Shown here piece by piece: positions 5,308 to 5,406 of a stretch of DNA of 5,406 nucleotides. A program made the position numbers and the translations under genes. The notes below the pieces were generated by a model. That model was given only the letters and a program-made list of their open reading frames with translations, searched no databases and was not told where the DNA came from. Each line of letters starts with the position of its first letter. Position 1 is the first letter of the stretch. This DNA comes from an uncultured Desulfovibrionaceae bacterium (GTDB taxonomy: Bacteria > Desulfobacterota > Desulfovibrionia > Desulfovibrionales > Desulfovibrionaceae), in the NCBI GenBank assembly GCA_947037905.1, contig CAMQUX010000105.1:1-5406 (forward strand). Reading direction: 5' to 3'.

Positions 5308-5406
5308 TTATTTTCTTTTAAGCTTTGCTACGACTTCCATATGTGCTGTTTGCGGAAAAACATCAAAAGCAGCAATCTTATCTATCTCATACCAGTCTGC
5401 TAAACT
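5308..5406 (-). CDS. RNA (uracil-5-)-methyltransferase, TrmA/RlmD family, C-terminal end only
   Basis: Reading inward from the window edge on the minus strand gives 32 codons and a TAA stop (5308-5310). The peptide begins SLADWYEIDKIAAFDVFPQT and ends AHMEVVAKLKRK. The DVFPQTAHMEVV stretch matches the closing motif of the RlmC/RlmD/TrmA family (D-x-FPxTxHxE), which methylates uracil C5 in 23S rRNA or tRNA using S-adenosylmethionine. The glutamate after the histidine is the conserved general base of the family. The N-terminal TRAM domain, the SAM motif and the catalytic cysteine lie outside the window, so the exact RNA target cannot be assigned. The start is not present. Another TrmA-type member is possible, but a different family is unlikely. 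Confidence 0.78.
   Translation of the reverse strand, partial: SLADWYEIDKIAAFDVFPQTAHMEVVAKLKRK

Overview
This is the end of an AT-rich contig carrying mostly housekeeping genes. GroEL (552 aa, closing in GGM repeats) and GroES (94 aa) read like the chaperonins of Desulfovibrionaceae as I remember them. That family, or a close Desulfobacterota relative, is my best guess for the source, probably a low-GC and possibly host-associated member. No alignment was run and I cannot name a genus.

Layout, left to right. Bases 1-45 are not biological. They are an Illumina TruSeq i5 adapter with its 8-base index, so the genome starts at base 46. Then, on the minus strand: birA (biotin-protein ligase, truncated by the adapter junction), a strong hairpin terminator, groEL, a 210-bp gap with two short tandem arrays, groES with a sigma70-like promoter, and a 96-aa TSCPD-domain protein of unknown function. 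A 653-bp gene-free region (3554-4206) follows. It holds a perfect hairpin, three copies of a 20-bp repeat and putative divergent promoters, and its A/T strand bias flips sharply near 3870. On the plus strand there is one gene, a 261-aa metal-dependent amidohydrolase with a very short leader. It is followed by two hairpin terminators. The window closes with the last 32 codons of a minus-strand gene that looks like a TrmA/RlmD-type RNA m5U methyltransferase.

How the genes work together. GroES and GroEL form one chaperonin machine and are probably co-transcribed, ending at the hairpin at 778-819. BirA lies beyond that terminator, so it needs read-through or its own promoter. I see no pathway linking the TSCPD protein, the amidohydrolase or the methyltransferase to the chaperonins.

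I found no convincing undescribed system. The observations most worth a second look are the adapter and the chimeric end it gives birA, the unrelated short tandem repeats in most intergenic gaps, and the structured upstream region of the TSCPD gene.
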